A stretch of 64,000 nucleotides of DNA from Cavia porcellus (Eukaryota > Chordata > Mammalia > Rodentia > Caviidae), in contig NW_026947502.1 in the NCBI RefSeq assembly GCF_034190915.1, positions 34,378,785 through 34,442,784 of the forward strand, in the 5' to 3' direction. The notes under the pieces were generated by a model that was not told the origin of the DNA, did no database searches, and saw only the letters and a list, made by a program, of their open reading frames with translations. Shown piece by piece: positions 22,299 to 34,996 of this stretch (within the stretch, counting starts at the first letter, position 1; each line of letters opens with the position of its first letter). Both the position numbers and the translations under genes were made by a program.

Positions 22299-23796
22299 TC
22301 ATAAAACTTTTAAAGATGTTGGTGTGAGCAAAGATTTCAAGAACAAAACCCCAATCTCATAAGAACAATCACAAAGAATCAACAACTGGGATCTTATCTT
22401 ATTGAAAAGCTTTCGTACAACAAGAGAAACCACCTTTAGACTGAAGAGACAACCTATAGAGTAGGAAAAAATTTTGCCAACTGTTCCTCAGACAAAGGAC
22501 TAATATCTAGACTATAGAAAGAATTCAAAATGAGACCCCCCCAAATTTAAAGACTCAATTAAAAAATGGGCAACTAAAATGAATAGACACTTCTCAGATG
22601 AAGAAGTAGAAATGACAAATAAATATATGAAAATATGTTCAATATTTGGTCATTAAGAGATACAAATTAAAATAATGCTGAGATTCCATCTCACCCCAGA
22701 AAAAATGGCTGTTATGAAGAAATTAACCGATAATACATGCTGGTGGGGCTTTGGAGAAAAAGGAACCCTTCTCCACTACTGGTGGGAGTGTAATCTTGTT
22801 ATAACCACTGTGAAAATCACTGTGGAGATTTTTCAAAAAACTAGGACTAGAGGTTCTATTTGACCCAGTTATTCTTCTTCTTGGTATCTTGGTATCAAAA
22901 GCATTATACCACAGGGATATATGCACACACCCATGTTTACAGTGAAACAATTTGTAATAGCTAATTCTTGGAGCAGCCCAAATGGCCACAGCTGATGAAT
23001 GGATGAAGAAGATGTGGGGTTTTTTTTATATATACAATGAAGTACAACTTTGCCATAAAGAAGGAAAAGCTTGAGACTTGAGGTCATACTCCTAAGTGAA
23101 ATACATCTAACACACGTGTAAATACCGCATTGTTTCTCTGGTGTGAGAAACCAAATGTTAATAAGGACCAAAACGTATAATAGATACTGTGAAACAGGAA
23201 GAAAATGTTCACATGGTTAGGGGAACAAGAGAGGGAGCAGAGGGAAGGGAAAGACTAGAAGAGGAAAAAATGATGAGAAAAGAAGGAAAAAATGGAAACA
23301 AAGCTTTTGTAAATGAGGGGACAAGGATTGAAGGGAGGGTAAGGGCAAAAAGAATCAAGTTATATCATGTACAGGTACAAATTGCCTATAATGCTTGTAA
23401 TCATTACATATACCTAAAATGTACCAATAAATTTAATCAATAAAAAATAATAATATCATTCATGGCAGCATCAAGAAAAATCTACTATTTAGGAATTGAT
23501 TTAACCAAAGAAGTGAAAGACCACTACAACAAAAATATAATACTCTGGAAAGGACATTGGCGAGCACATCAGAAAATGTAAAGGTATCTCCTGCTCTGAG
23601 ATAAGCAGACCAATATTGTCAAAATGGTCATATTCCAAAACAGATACACAGAAATAATATGGTCCAAATCAAAATACCAACAGCATTACTCACAAGAGAA
23701 TACAATCCTAAAATTCATATGAAACCAGATCACACCAAAAAACAAAGCAGGAGGCATCACAATGTCAGATTTGAAATTATAAAACTTCTTGAAAGA

Positions 23797-23950
23797 GCTG
23801 GGCATGGTGGCTCACGCCTGTAATCCCAACAATCGGGAGGCTGAGGCAGGAGGATCATTTCGAGTTCGAGACCAGCCTGGGCTACAAAGTGAGCTCAAGG
23901 CCAGCCTGAACTGCATAGAGACCCTGTCTCAAAAAAAAAAAAAAAAAAAA
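23797..23950 (+). mobile_element. B1-like SINE, little diverged
   Basis: An intact B1-type body (gggcatggtggctcacgcct ... gagaccctgtctc) and A tail. Perfect target duplication cttcttgaaaga at 23785-23796 and 23951-23962. Confidence 0.95.
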
Positions 23951-24159
23951 CTTCTTGAAAGACATCATATTACAATGATACATGTATACCCATATTTGTT
24001 GCAACACAACACATAACAGCTAAATCTTGGGCTTGGTCTTCACATTCATCAACAGATGAATGGATAAAGAAATGTAATACTTATGTATAATTGAGTATTA
24101 CTCTGCTATAAAGAAGGATAAATGAGGCATTTGAAGGAAAATAGATGGATTTAGAGATT

Positions 24160-24519
24160 TGCCTCAGTTTCCTTATTGCTGAGACAAATATCTGACACTG
24201 CAATTTAAAGGAGGAAAGATTCAGTTTGGCTCATGCTTTAGAAATTACTGTCTTTGCCTGGTGGGTTGGCTCCAGTCAAAAGTGGCATGGTAGGAGGGTC
24301 TTGCAGAGGAGAACTGGTCGTGCCATCTTATCCAGAAAGCAGAGAGAATCAAGGGAGGAACCAGGAAGGTAGACATCGTCTTCTAGGTAGCACCCACAGT
24401 GACCCACCTCTTCTCCCCAGGCCCCACTTCTAACAGCTCCCATAATCCAGTCAGTCACCTTCCAAAAGTCCTGCCTGTGATTCTATGAGGCTATAGAGAG
24501 TATCAAGGTATAAACCACA
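24160..24519 (-). mobile_element. MaLR-type solo LTR
   Basis: Reverse-oriented MaLR LTR (cttattgctgagacaaatat at its 3' end, aatccagtcagtcacctt inside), embedded in the L1. Confidence 0.75.
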
Positions 24520-24777
24520 ACAGTCACAATAGTAAGTGAAATAAATCAGACACAGGAGCCTAAATATTACATGGTTTATCTTATTTGAAAAACTTAAAAG
24601 TATAAATAAATTCAAGAGCAAAACAAAAGACAGTAGGAAACAGAGAGATTGATCTCTTATAAATTGGGAGAGGACCAAGAAATTGAGCAAAGGAGGAGCA
24701 GCGAAGGGAAGAGCATGTAAATTTAACAATTATTGTACTATTGTACTACAAACTATACTAACAAAAATTAAAACTTT

Positions 24778-24879
24778 TTTTTTTTTTGTCTCCTTCCTTT
24801 TTATCGGTACTGGGGATCGAACTCACGACTGCCTGCTTGCAAGGCAGCACTTATGCCACTGAGCTAAATCTCCAGCCCC
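24778..24879 (-). mobile_element. ID-like SINE
   Basis: Minus-strand tRNA-Ala-like element (cactgagctaaatctccagc on plus). Target duplication aaaattaaaacttt at 24764-24777 and 24880-24893. Confidence 0.95.
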
Positions 24880-24900
24880 AAAATTAAAACTTTATAAAAA

Positions 24901-25192
24901 TGGTTGTGTTACATATGTTAAGCAGAAGAAATACAATGGATGAGAAGCAGGATAAATTTATGGTCACATCTTTAAGGATCCCTTTTCTTATAAATTTAAA
25001 ACTCTTTAAGAATTCAAAGAAAATATTGTTTGTGCATCATTAACATGCTTGGCCAACTTCACATGGGCACAAATTTTGGTAAAGTCATATACTACAATAT
25101 GTCTGTACATAATTGGTGTACAATTGACCACATATACAACAAGAGTCCTATAAGATTATATCACCTAATGACGTTGTAGATATTTTAGTTTG
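24901..25192. other. Unassigned
   Basis: No gene or clear repeat. Confidence 0.4.
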
Positions 25193-25369
25193 TGTCTTAC
25201 TTTTTACTCATTGTTGAGACAAAATACCTGATGCTTAAAGTTAGGGAAGGAAAAGTTTATTTGTTATAGCTTGGAGGTTTTGGTTTATAGTCAGCTAGCT
25301 CCAAGTGGCAGGGTGGTATGGAGGGCCACCATTCACAGCCAGCTGCAAAACATCCAGGCAGGAACTGGT

Positions 25370-25401
<32 letters not shown>

Positions 25402-27324
25402 CAGAGAAAAAGAGAGAGAGAGCTTCTTCCCACAGATACACAGTATCCTGGCTCCACCCCTGGGGGAGGTGTAAAACATACCACCAGTCTGAGTACTAGA
25501 CAACGAACCAATCACAAAAGCTAGATTTGGTTGAGTCCACAATTGCATGAGGCTGGGGGGCCACTGAGATAAACAATGACATTCCACCCCTGGCCCCCAA
25601 AGACTCATGCACATCCTTTATACAAAAGACATTTAATCCAGCCCCAAGAGTTGCCAAAGTCCTGACAGGTTCAGCATCAGTGAAAAGTTCAAGTCTCAAG
25701 TCTCCTCCAAGATCTATGGCAAACTCTTAACTGTAACCCTTTGGACAAGTGAAACAAGTTTAAACATTTCCAAAATGCAGAGGCACAATATAAACATTAC
25801 AGTTCCAAAAGTTACAAACAGGGGAATACAAAGCATTGGAAACAAAGCAAGTTAAACAGCCAGGAGGTCAAACATTAAGTCCTAGAGTTTGATGCTCAGC
25901 ATTTGAAGTAATCTGGTTGCAAGCTCCAAAAGCTTGGGTTATTCCACCCCAATGGTGCTTCCAGGGATTTTAGCTCCCACAGCTTTTCTCTTATGCCCCC
26001 TGTGCTCAGTTTTTGCAGCTTTCCTTGGATGATCCATGTTCCTGGCTTTAAGCTTCTGGGGTCTCTGCTGCACCTTGGCCTCGCCCTTACATCCTTACAT
26101 ATTGCCCTCTCAGGGGCACACTGCTTGGCTTCCCAGGCCTTTTGCAATCAGGGTGGAAGCCGTCTTACCCTCACAATTTGTGCATTTTCCTTGCACCTAA
26201 AATCAGCACCACATAAAGTTTGCCACCAGCTGGAGCAGTAGCAAGGCTTTTCTCTCTATGCTGTCATTCTAGAATCTGGTGTGGCGGCTGCCATTTTGAG
26301 ACCTCCTGTGACCTCCACAATCCTTCTGGAACAGGGCACTTTGTAGCTTTCTCCTCTAAGCAAATTCTTCACTTTTGTTGGTTCCAGACTGCAAAAGGTA
26401 AAGACTGGCTGCTTCCAGGGATACATTTTTTTTTTATTTCTTTGTTCCTTCTCAGCAATCACGGTCTCATCTCTATATTTACAGTCTACAACTTTACTGG
26501 AGCTCTCTTACTGGCAAAATTTAGTACAGTTTAAATCACCCTGATGGGCTCTTTGCTCTTGCTTCACAACATGAATCTGGCTCAAAGCCCTTAGCAATAG
26601 CCATGCCACTGCTTTGACATCTGTCCATCTTGAAGTTTCTTTTGCCAGATTCATCAATCCATCACCTTTAATCTCCATCTCAGGCAAAGTCTCAGGACAT
26701 TATCAAATGCAGACAAACTTTGTGCCAAGCCATAACACACATCATGTGGGGTCCAACAACCAATGTGATCCTTCTTCCCAGCAGAAACCTCCCTAACTTG
26801 GTCTTTACTTGCAGAATTTTTATCTGCTTTCTGGACTCCCCCCTACAAAACAGCTTAAACTGTTCCAGCTCTATGCATTCAGATAACATTTCCAAACCTT
26901 TCCAAACTCTGCCCACAGCCGTTCCAAAGACTCTTGAACCACATGGTCAGGTACAGTGATAGCACCCTACTCCTCTGTTACCAAATTCTTAGTTATTATT
27001 TACTCATTGTTGAGACAAGATACCTGATGACCAAAGCTAGGGAAAAAAAGATTTATTTCTTACAGAAATAAGTTCATACTCAGCTGGCTCCAAGTGGCAG
27101 GGTGGCACCATTCATGGCTGGCTGCCAATCAGCAAGACACAGCTGGCAAGAGAGAGAGACACACCCTCTTCCCTCAGATACGTCGTATCCTAGCTCCACC
27201 CCTGGGCAGGTGAAACACTCATATCAGCAATCTGAGAACTAGATAATGAACCAATCACAAACACTAGATTTGGTCAAGTACACAATTGCATGAAACTTGG
27301 GGATCACTGACATAAACTACGACA
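25193..27324 (-). mobile_element. MaLR endogenous LTR retrotransposon, two LTRs plus internal part
   Basis: Two related LTRs in the same (minus) orientation, 25193-25581 (3') and about 26986-27324 (5'), enclose about 1.4 kb. The LTRs share gttgagacaa, gctccaagtggcagggtgg, atcctagctccacccctggg-like and gaaccaatcacaaa-type blocks. The internal part begins ttccacccctggccccc, typical of MST/THE1-type internal sequence. No long coding frame survives, consistent with this non-autonomous family. The flanking 5-mers gtttg/ttttg agree at four of five positions. A (GA)n run sits in the 3' LTR at 25375-25425. Confidence 0.85.
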
Positions 27325-27767
27325 TTTTGCATGAGAACTTTTTCTGATGTTTTCACAACAACAAAATCATCTAATAATGCATACCTTAGAAAGTGCCTGC
27401 ATGGTTAATGATTCATGACTACAGTTGTAAAACAATCACTTGAACAAAGAGAATATTTATTTTTTAACTAAAATTTGATTTTCATATTTGACAAAGAAAA
27501 CATTGAAAAGATGGAAGGTAAAATACAGCATTAAAAGCAGGAAGGAAAATGTATGCTTCACTCTCAAAGGAGTAAAATTTAATGTACAAGACTTAAATTT
27601 TATTCATTCTTTACCCCAAAGTGATTCAGAACTATAATTAGAAGGATTTCAGAAAGGTACAAATTGAAACACTGCAGACTAGATACATGGGTTTTTAAAA
27701 ACAATTTCCCCTAAAACTGTTAAAATGACAGGAAGCATTTTCAAAGAAAGTAAATCCTCATGATAGA

Positions 27768-28115
27768 CTGAATTGTATTCCCCCAAATTCTTGCCAAAGT
27801 GACTGTATTTGGAAGTAGAGCCTTTAAAGGGATAACTAAGGTTAAATGAGGTCAGTGTGGGGTCTTAGTCTGTGTCCTCATAAAAGGAAGAAACACCAGC
27901 GATTTTATTCTCAGTGTACAAGCAAGAGAAGAGGCTATATGAGGACACAGGGAAAAGGTGGCTTTCTGTAAGCTAGGAAGAGAAGCCTCACCTAAACCAA
28001 CTGATAGAAGCTTGATCTTGAACTTCTAACCTCTGAAACTGTGATCAAATTAATTTCTGTGTTAGTAATTTGATTGGTGGTATTTTGTTATGGCAGCCCA
28101 AGCAGATTAATACAA
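27768..28115 (+). mobile_element. MLT1-like LTR (old)
   Basis: Phrases in MLT1 order: gactgaattgtattccccca, gtgactgtatttggaag, ggtattttgttatggcagcc, gattaatac at the end. Confidence 0.75.
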
Positions 28116-29204
28116 CTCTCATACATAAAAGAATGAAAGAAGAAAATGTGAACATGTCTTTGGAATGTGGCCATCAGATGGTAAGTGCACAGTGACACCA
28201 CCAGAGAAAACTTACATCCAGAAGCTGGTCAGTTTGCCCTGCAAAACCTCAAGTGAATTCAGGAATTGGAGGCATTAGATAGTTCCAAAACAAGGGGTGC
28301 CTGTGATTCTGAAACAGGAAGGGTACTCAAAAGTGTGTAACTTACCCACGTAGATCTCCCAAATTTCCACATCTACCCCAGATTATATTTTACAGCCTCT
28401 TGCTTATCCTGCCAGACTGTAAGCCTAACCTCTGGAAAGACTGAATGAGGGGAACTCTGGATTCCTCCTCACCAGGTGAAGTTGAAGATGGAATGCTATA
28501 TTGCTAAACAAAGGAGCCAAGTGGGATCCTTACGGTATCAAATGTTGAAATCTCTAGCATTATTATCTATCTGTTCGCCTGAATATTAGCATCCAGGCTT
28601 AATGTCTGCCAGAGAATAGAGAGTTCTTCTGAGAAAATTGCAAGACAAAAAGAACACTATTTCCAGTGTACAATTTAGGGGGGACAGCTTGATTACTCTT
28701 TACTAGAATCTATGGTTCCCACTGAGCCCTGTATTCGTGCTTCTAACGCCTTGTTCTTTAATATGAATAAACAGCCAAGGATGATTCACCACTAGGGAAA
28801 AAATCCTAATGAAGACCACAAGCACAGAAGAAGAAGTAGAAATTTAGAAGAAACAGAAACAATACAAGAAACAGGTAGAAATTTTTTTTTAAAACCAACA
28901 ACAAAGCAACTGTGTTTTCAGAAAGATAAAAGAGGATATAGCATCCATAACAAGATAATAGGAGATTGAGAAACAGAACACTGGGAGGATAAAAAATACT
29001 TCTTTAAAACTAGGCATAGGCTGCCAGAGACAAAACAACAAAACCAAACCTTTGAATGTAAGTCTGAAGAAACATCACAGAAAACAATGTGAAATACATC
29101 CAAAAAGAAAGCCCTTTTAAGACAAGCACCTTCTACACAAAATACTCCCTCACGTTACCTGAGCCCCACAATCCTAATGGTTGCTGTAATAAAACTCTGA
29201 AATA
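28116..29204. other. Unassigned; between two old LTRs
   Basis: No gene recognised. It could include remains of MLT1 internal sequence, but I cannot show this. Confidence 0.4.
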
Positions 29205-29380
29205 ATAGCCCCCATTTATTGAATACCTGCAGTGTTTACGGAAATATGTTTGATGTACAGCACATTAAACAGAAGGCAGGTATTGTCCTCCACAGAATCA
29301 GTGAGGAAACTGAGCTCTGCTTTAGCTTCACAGCTAGTAAATGGCAGCTGGATTAGAACCATGACCAGCTCCAGACCCTG
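29205..29380 (-). repeat. MIR SINE
   Basis: Reverse-complement MIR: catttattgaatacctgcagtg, gaggaaactgagctc, cacagctagtaaatggcagc. The 106-residue open frame across it is incidental. Confidence 0.8.
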
Positions 29381-29829
29381 GCTATTTTCACCCTCCTGCT
29401 ACCTACCTGAATACTACAATCCACGAATCAATGAAGTGTTCCATAGATTTGGTTTGGAGCAACAAGAAGGGTGGGAGAGAGGACAACTGGACCCTACTCT
29501 CCTGGCTGTCTATTGGAGGATAAAGAACCTCATGAAACAGAGTGGGCTGTAATTTGAACAGAGGGGACCCTCAGACTCTTGCAAGAAAACCAGGAAACAG
29601 TCATGAATCAATCACAATTAGAGAAGAGCTCTGAAGTGGTGGGAAAAAAAAATACAGAGTTTCCTGAAATTATTTTTTTAAAAAACTTGCTTTGCATTTT
29701 GCTTCTCACTGTTTGCTTGCTTATTTTTTTGTCAGGGAGCCTTGAAAGGATGCTTGTATTTTAGGAATTTGGGTTTATTACAAATCTCTTCCTGATATAT
29801 GTGAATCCACTCTTACTGGCTAAAACGTG

Positions 29830-30205
29830 TCCCACCACACCCTTTCTATCAAATGTGTGCATAGTTTATAAGTCATAATACTAGCACTCCAGAATGTGAC
29901 TGTATTTGGAAACAGAGTCTTAAAAGAGGTAACTAAAGTAAAATGAGATCATTAGGTTGGGGCCTAGTGCAGTGTGGCTGGCGTCCTTACAGAAGAGAAG
30001 ATTAGGACACGGGCGCTCATTGAGAAGACTATGTGAGGACATAATGAGAAAACGGCCACCTGCAAGCCAAGGAGAGATGCCCCAGATGAATACACCCCTT
30101 CACCAAGACTCTGTGCTCTAGAATAGTGAGAAAATAGCATTCTGCTGTTTAAGCCACGCACCCTATGGTACTTTTTATGTCAGCCCTATCAAACTGCTAC
30201 ATCCA
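29830..30205 (+). mobile_element. MLT1-like LTR (old)
   Basis: Matches the copy at 27768-28115 in order: gaatgtgactgtatttgg, ggtaactaaagtaaaatgag, gagaaaacggccacctgc, tgctgtttaagccac, ctttttatgtcagccctatc. Confidence 0.7.
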
Positions 30206-30944
30206 CCTCGAGACGTGCTCATAGTGCCTACATTCGGAGTAGCAGACCTAACTTGTTTGTCCTGCAAAGCTCTCCACACAACTTGCCTGGATTTCTCTAG
30301 GACCTGTCTATCAATATACACCAGACTGAGTGCTTTAACTATGAAGTTCTACGGAGTTTGTAGAGGATAATTCTTTAAACCACCTCAGTTACTTAACTCC
30401 TGGCTTTGAATTTTATTGTTTTTACTTATGATTAAATAATTTATTCATTATTATAACCCCCCAAAAGCTTACTGCATTTTAAGGCTTTTTGGGAGGCAGG
30501 CAAGTAAAAGCTTTGAAATTGTTTGAAAATTTATTTCTTTCAGCAAGTTTTTTTTGTTTTGTAGGTACCAGAAACCAAATTCAGGACATCTTCAGCAAAT
30601 TTTATACTAAATATTTTTATCTCTGTGAGGCATACATAACATTAATATAAAAGTTTTTAATATTACATGGTAAGCCCATTCTGACTTCCATAACATGGCC
30701 GGGAATGTGGGGACCACTTATAAAGCCGCTCTCCCTCAATTATACAATAAAGGAAAATACACTGTGGGTGGGTGGACATCAAATTTCCATCAACCTAAGA
30801 AGAGTGCAACTCAGAGTGAAATTTAGTTTGCAAAGTGTCTATAATCAGTGGTAGAAATGAAGTGACATTCCTACTTTACACTTTTCGAGTCCTGAAGCAC
30901 CTGATCCTTCCTCATTTGTAAATATACACAGATGTGGGGTTCTC
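30206..30944. other. Unassigned intergenic
   Basis: No gene recognised. Confidence 0.5.
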
Positions 30945-31030
30945 TCTGTTATCCTGCTCAGTGGCAGAGCCCTTACTTAGCATGCTCGAAGCCTGGATCC
31001 AACCTCTGGGACAGTTCAAAAAGAAAAGAA
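30945..31030 (+). repeat. Worn ID-like tRNA-derived fragment
   Basis: Resembles gctcagtggcagagc...ttagcatgc...ggatccaacc..., an ID-type tRNA region with substitutions, followed by an A-rich stretch. Confidence 0.55.
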
Positions 31031-31594
31031 TACTGGAATACTGGAATGAAACTGGTACCCACCCCAGGCCTCCTTCCAGACCCAAGTCAGCTCAGCGAGC
31101 TTTGGTAAAGGGCAGAGAACGAAAAGACATCTCTCTACTTCTGCCAAATAGCAGGCTGGCTTATTCCTTCCTTCCCACCCTTTAGCTTCTGAGGAAGAAA
31201 GAATAAAAGACCAAGCTTATCAAGGCATCCTGAGTTCACCTGGCATTAATTACAACCCCCCACTCACTTTTCCTCTCATGGAAATGGTACCATTAAAGAC
31301 CTAAACTGATTTCTTTTGAAAAAGCAATTCTTTTCCTGGTTAATAAATTTCTCGCAGACGTTGAAAGCTATAAATGTGGCTATTAAAGTTATTTCACAGA
31401 TGGAGGGGAAAATATTAATCAACTTTGAACTATCAAATTTTACCCTCGAACACTGCTCTTCAGATTAATGAAAATGTGACCCCAGTGTTCCATCTCAACA
31501 GCCAAGATCTCAGGTTTTACATCATCCAGAATATTTAGAAAGAGCCCTCTGATTTTTTATCTGAACTGGTCATATCTGATAAGCTTTGTTCAAG
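31031..31594. other. Unassigned intergenic
   Basis: No gene or repeat recognised. Confidence 0.4.
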
Positions 31595-31609
31595 ACCACA
31601 TGGTTCCTT

Positions 31610-31713
31610 TTTTTTTTTTGTCGTTTTCATTTTTATCGGTACCAGGGGTCTAACTCACGACTGCCTGCTTGCAAGGCAGGCGCTTATGCCGCTGAGCTAA
31701 ATCCCCAGCCCCA
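31610..31713 (-). mobile_element. ID-like SINE
   Basis: Minus-strand tRNA-Ala-derived element. Perfect 15-bp target duplication accacatggttcctt at 31595-31609 and 31714-31728. Confidence 0.95.
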
Positions 31714-31728
31714 ACCACATGGTTCCTT

Positions 31729-32559
31729 GCTAGAAGGAGGTTCTGCTATTTCTTGAAATGTACTCCCAGCTCAAAATGGGGCTCCTTACCAAAGCCAGGA
31801 CCCCAAACATCAAAGGTTCAGCTTCTCCACTGCATCCCAAAGCTATTCCACTCTGAGGCAGTCTGCATCTCCAGGGATTCCTGGGAAGCAGCCCAGAGGG
31901 ACTGAATTCTGATCCCTGCTATTCCACCGGGGCTTTTCTCCCCAAATAAATCCCTCTCAGAGGCCTCCATAGTAGACTCTCCTTTCTGGACTCTCGTCTC
32001 TCCTTTCTTCTCTAGGAGCACCCAACACAATCCTAGTAATGCATGCAGGCTGCAGAAAACAAAAGGCAGTTGTACTGTTGCAGTTCTGCTTAGTCCCTGC
32101 TGAAAAAAAATCTTTGAAAGAGCATTCTTAGAAGTAAGCAGGAAAACAAAGAGAATTAAAGGCCAATTAATATTTCAGTAAGTTATCCTATCACATGTGT
32201 CTACTGTAAGTTGTCCTTTGCACTAAATTATTGGAAGAATGTAGCACAGAGGCCTCCTTTTCTGTTCCTCTTCACAGTTCTGAAATGCACCTCTGCAGGC
32301 AACAGTGGAGGACAATCTGAGATCTGTGACTGAACTCTGGAAGCATCTTGGGGCAGTTTCTAGACAAATCATTGTCTTTACTAGTTGGAGTGAATTTCTC
32401 ACTAATGTTGCACTTTTGGTTATTAGTTTTAGGGACAAAAAAGTCAGTGATCCCATGACCCCTTTATCAGAGAATGTTACCACTACTGGAGAGAGGTTGT
32501 TGAATGTCTCCTCCCTTGATAAGCGTCCATCCCATCAATTTATTTTACAGACATACCAC
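31729..32559. other. Unassigned intergenic
   Basis: No gene or known repeat identified by eye. Confidence 0.4.
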
Positions 32560-33445
32560 ATTGCTTGTAACTCTAAGGCAGGCCATGTGAGCTCCAGGAC
32601 TCACCACACTTTGCATTTTGTTGTCATGTCTCTTTGTTCTCTGATTTGGCTCTTTTGAAGACTATAGACTTACAGGTCAGTTTTTTCTTTGTGTGTGTAA
32701 TCTCCATCACTTCAGATTGGTCTGCTATTTCTTTCATCAGTAGACTAAGATTATGAATTTGTGGTATGAATGTCACATAGGTGACACTGAATCTTATCAG
32801 ATGATACATGATTTCTGTTTGCCCCATTATTTATAATGTTAAATTTGATCAATGAAGGGGTTATCTGACAGATTTCTTCACTTTTAAGTTTTTTTTCTCC
32901 CCCCCTTATGATTATTAAGTGCTATACAAAGATACATCTATAATACAAAGATGTATTTTGAGATAATATAATGCCTCTTCCCTCACTAAACTTTCACTAG
33001 TTTTTAATATTCATTGATGCTCCTCAGCTGGATTTATTACTACTCTGATGATTTTCAAACAGTGACTTCTTAATCATTTCTGCTACCTTTATTAGCTTTC
33101 TTCTCTACAACTGTTGATTCATTTGTTTCTATGAGGATTAACTCATAGATTCCTTTTTTATTCAATGAGTTGTAATCTGATATTATCGTTATTTATTTTG
33201 ATAGATCCCATATTTGGTCATTGGAAACTCACTCAAGCTGACTTCTGTGGTCTTTAGACATGTCCCCATAATTCTTTGAGTACTTTTTACCTTCTGACCT
33301 AACAAAATATGCCAAGCTCACCTTGGACTTTCCCTGCCCTGCCCTTGAATGACCTAATAAGCCAAGGAGTCTTGATTTCTTTTAGTAAAGAAGTGCACTT
33401 AGAAATCAAGATATATAGGTGTGTGTGTGTGTGTGTGTGTGTGTA
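32560..33445. repeat. Ancient L1M fragment ending in (GT)n
   Basis: Matches a well-known old L1M region in order: aaactttcactagtttttaa, tcattgatgctcctc, tattcaatgagttgtaatct, tatcgttatttattttgata, tcaagctgacttctgtggtc, cttagaaatcaagatatat. It ends in a GT run at 33419-33445. Orientation not assigned. Confidence 0.7.
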
Positions 33446-34084
33446 TCAGACCATGTGAGTTCCGCAACTTACCACACTTTGCATTTTATGTCTTTTGTTG
33501 TTATGCCTATATATATCCTCATTTTCCTCAATGTATTTATTTTGGCTCTGCTTTGCCTGTCTATGTATAATTCATTTTCTATCCTGCTATTCTTCCCTCA
33601 CAAAGAAGTCCACCTTGCCCACTCAGACTATAACACACCATGCTTCACAGCCTCACTATATGGCTTAGGTGCCCTCCTCGCCCTGTGGGGGTGAGGGCCC
33701 CTTGCCAGACCATTACCAAAGCACTGCAAAGATGCTCGCCCAACCCTGGTCAAGTTCTGACACACAGCACCAAGCCAGTGTGCATCCTTCTGACCTCATT
33801 TATCACTGAGCAACTGACTCCACTGTCAAACCCAGACACCATCCTGCCTCACACAAGCTCCACACCCTGTGCCTAGCTGCCATTATCACTAGTCTTTATG
33901 CAGACAACCTCTTCACCTTTCTTGGGCTCCAACTACCATGTGAGCTGCTACCACCCTCCCATGAGACTGTCAGACACTCTCGTTACCCTCACAGGCTCTG
34001 ACACCTATACCACACTGCTGCCACCATCACCCTCTTATGCCAGTGCAAGTGTCTATCTTGCTCAGGCTTCATTTGTTTTCTTGC
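33446..34084. other. Unassigned, C-rich
   Basis: 33452-33490 repeats a motif found at 32583-32629 (ccatgtgag...accacactttgcatttt). The rest is C/A-rich with no known family. Confidence 0.4.
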
Positions 34085-34230
34085 TACCTGAAAACGAAGG
34101 GAAGAGATGGAAAGGAAAGGAAATAAGAGGGAAAAGGCAAGGCAAAGGAAGGGCAGGGCAGGGCGGGGCAGGGCGGGGCAGGGCAAGGAAGGGTAGGAAA
34201 GGTCAGGTAAGGAAAGGAAAAGAGAAAAAG
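34085..34230. repeat. G-rich minisatellite (GGGCA/GGGCG and AAGGA units)
   Basis: Pentamer-like units run through this purine-rich block. The core 34148-34188 has seven or more GGG runs separated by one or two bases. Confidence 0.85.
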
Positions 34231-34297
34231 TAAAAGCAGAGACAGGACAGATTTTAGACATGAAATGGTCATATGTAATTCCTGATCAAGTTTTTTA

Positions 34298-34440
34298 ATG
34301 AGAGTGTCTTTTTTTGTTTTATGTTTAGGCCGAGTTTTGCTATGTGGTTCAGGCTGGACTTGAACGCACTTTGTAGCACAGGCTAGCATCAGCCTCCTGA
34401 GTGCTGGGATTATAGGTGTGCACTACTATGCTCAACTGTT
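34298..34440 (-). mobile_element. B1-like SINE
   Basis: Reverse-complement B1 (cctcctgagtgctgggatta, ggtgtgcactactatgctca). Confidence 0.85.
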
Positions 34441-34589
34441 CCACTTTTTTATATTCACCATCCACAGGAAATTTATTCATGAATAGGGAAATAAAAATTT
34501 AAAACATTTTTATAACTTCTAAAATGAAATTATATTTAAAGAACCCAGTATCTCCTTCTTTTATTATTATATTGTCAAATAAAAACATT

Positions 34590-34961
34590 CAGAGTAGAGA
34601 GACAGCTACAATAAAGATCTTAAGGAGGAAAGAAGTCCAGTGGGCCAAAAATTATCTGCCGTGGAGCAGAGTGATAGGAAATGAAGAAACAGGTAAACAA
34701 TGTCAGATCACAAGGGGCCTTGCACATCAAACAAAAAGTTCAGACCTCAGAGCCATAGAAAGCACAGGACAGTGTCAGGCAAGGAAGTAATGTGATGTGA
34801 TATCTTAAAATTTAAAGAATGCCTAGATGCTATGGCAATTTTGGACTGCAAAACACAAACAGGGAAATTAGTAAGTGTGTAACATAGCAACCCAAGAAAG
34901 AAATGAAATACTGGAATGATGGTGTGTGGCATGAGAGAGGGAGAGAGGAAGAAAGGGGGAA

Positions 34962-34996
<35 letters not shown>

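Larger units (their letters stand above)
20641..23455 (+). mobile_element. L1 ORF2 3' half and 3' UTR with nested insertions
   Basis: ORF2-derived sequence at 20641-20942, 21178-21360 and 22313-23000, then the short A/G-rich 3' UTR ending near 23455. It is interrupted by a B1 SINE (20956-21163) and by a separate 3'-UTR-only L1 insertion (21375-22298). Confidence 0.85.
23456..24900 (+). mobile_element. Second L1 3' region with nested SINE and LTR
   Basis: ORF2-like at 23460-23783 (aggaattgatttaaccaaag) and 23963-24155, 3' UTR at 24525-24763, A-rich end near 24900. It is interrupted by a B1, a MaLR LTR and an ID SINE. Confidence 0.8.

Noticed and set aside
29232..29552. 106-codon open frame
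   Set aside because: About half of it is a MIR SINE.
27768..30205. A second MaLR provirus with LTRs at 27.8 and 29.8 kb
   Set aside because: The interior holds a MIR and no recognisable internal sequence; two independent old LTRs are more likely.
31610..31713. Possible tRNA-Ala gene (and the similar blocks at 24.8, 46.6, 17.8 and 1.9 kb)
   Set aside because: The bodies lack a complete tRNA fold, carry A-rich tails and are flanked by target duplications, so they are SINEs.
33898..34233. 111-codon open frame
   Set aside because: The C-terminal half is the G-rich minisatellite.
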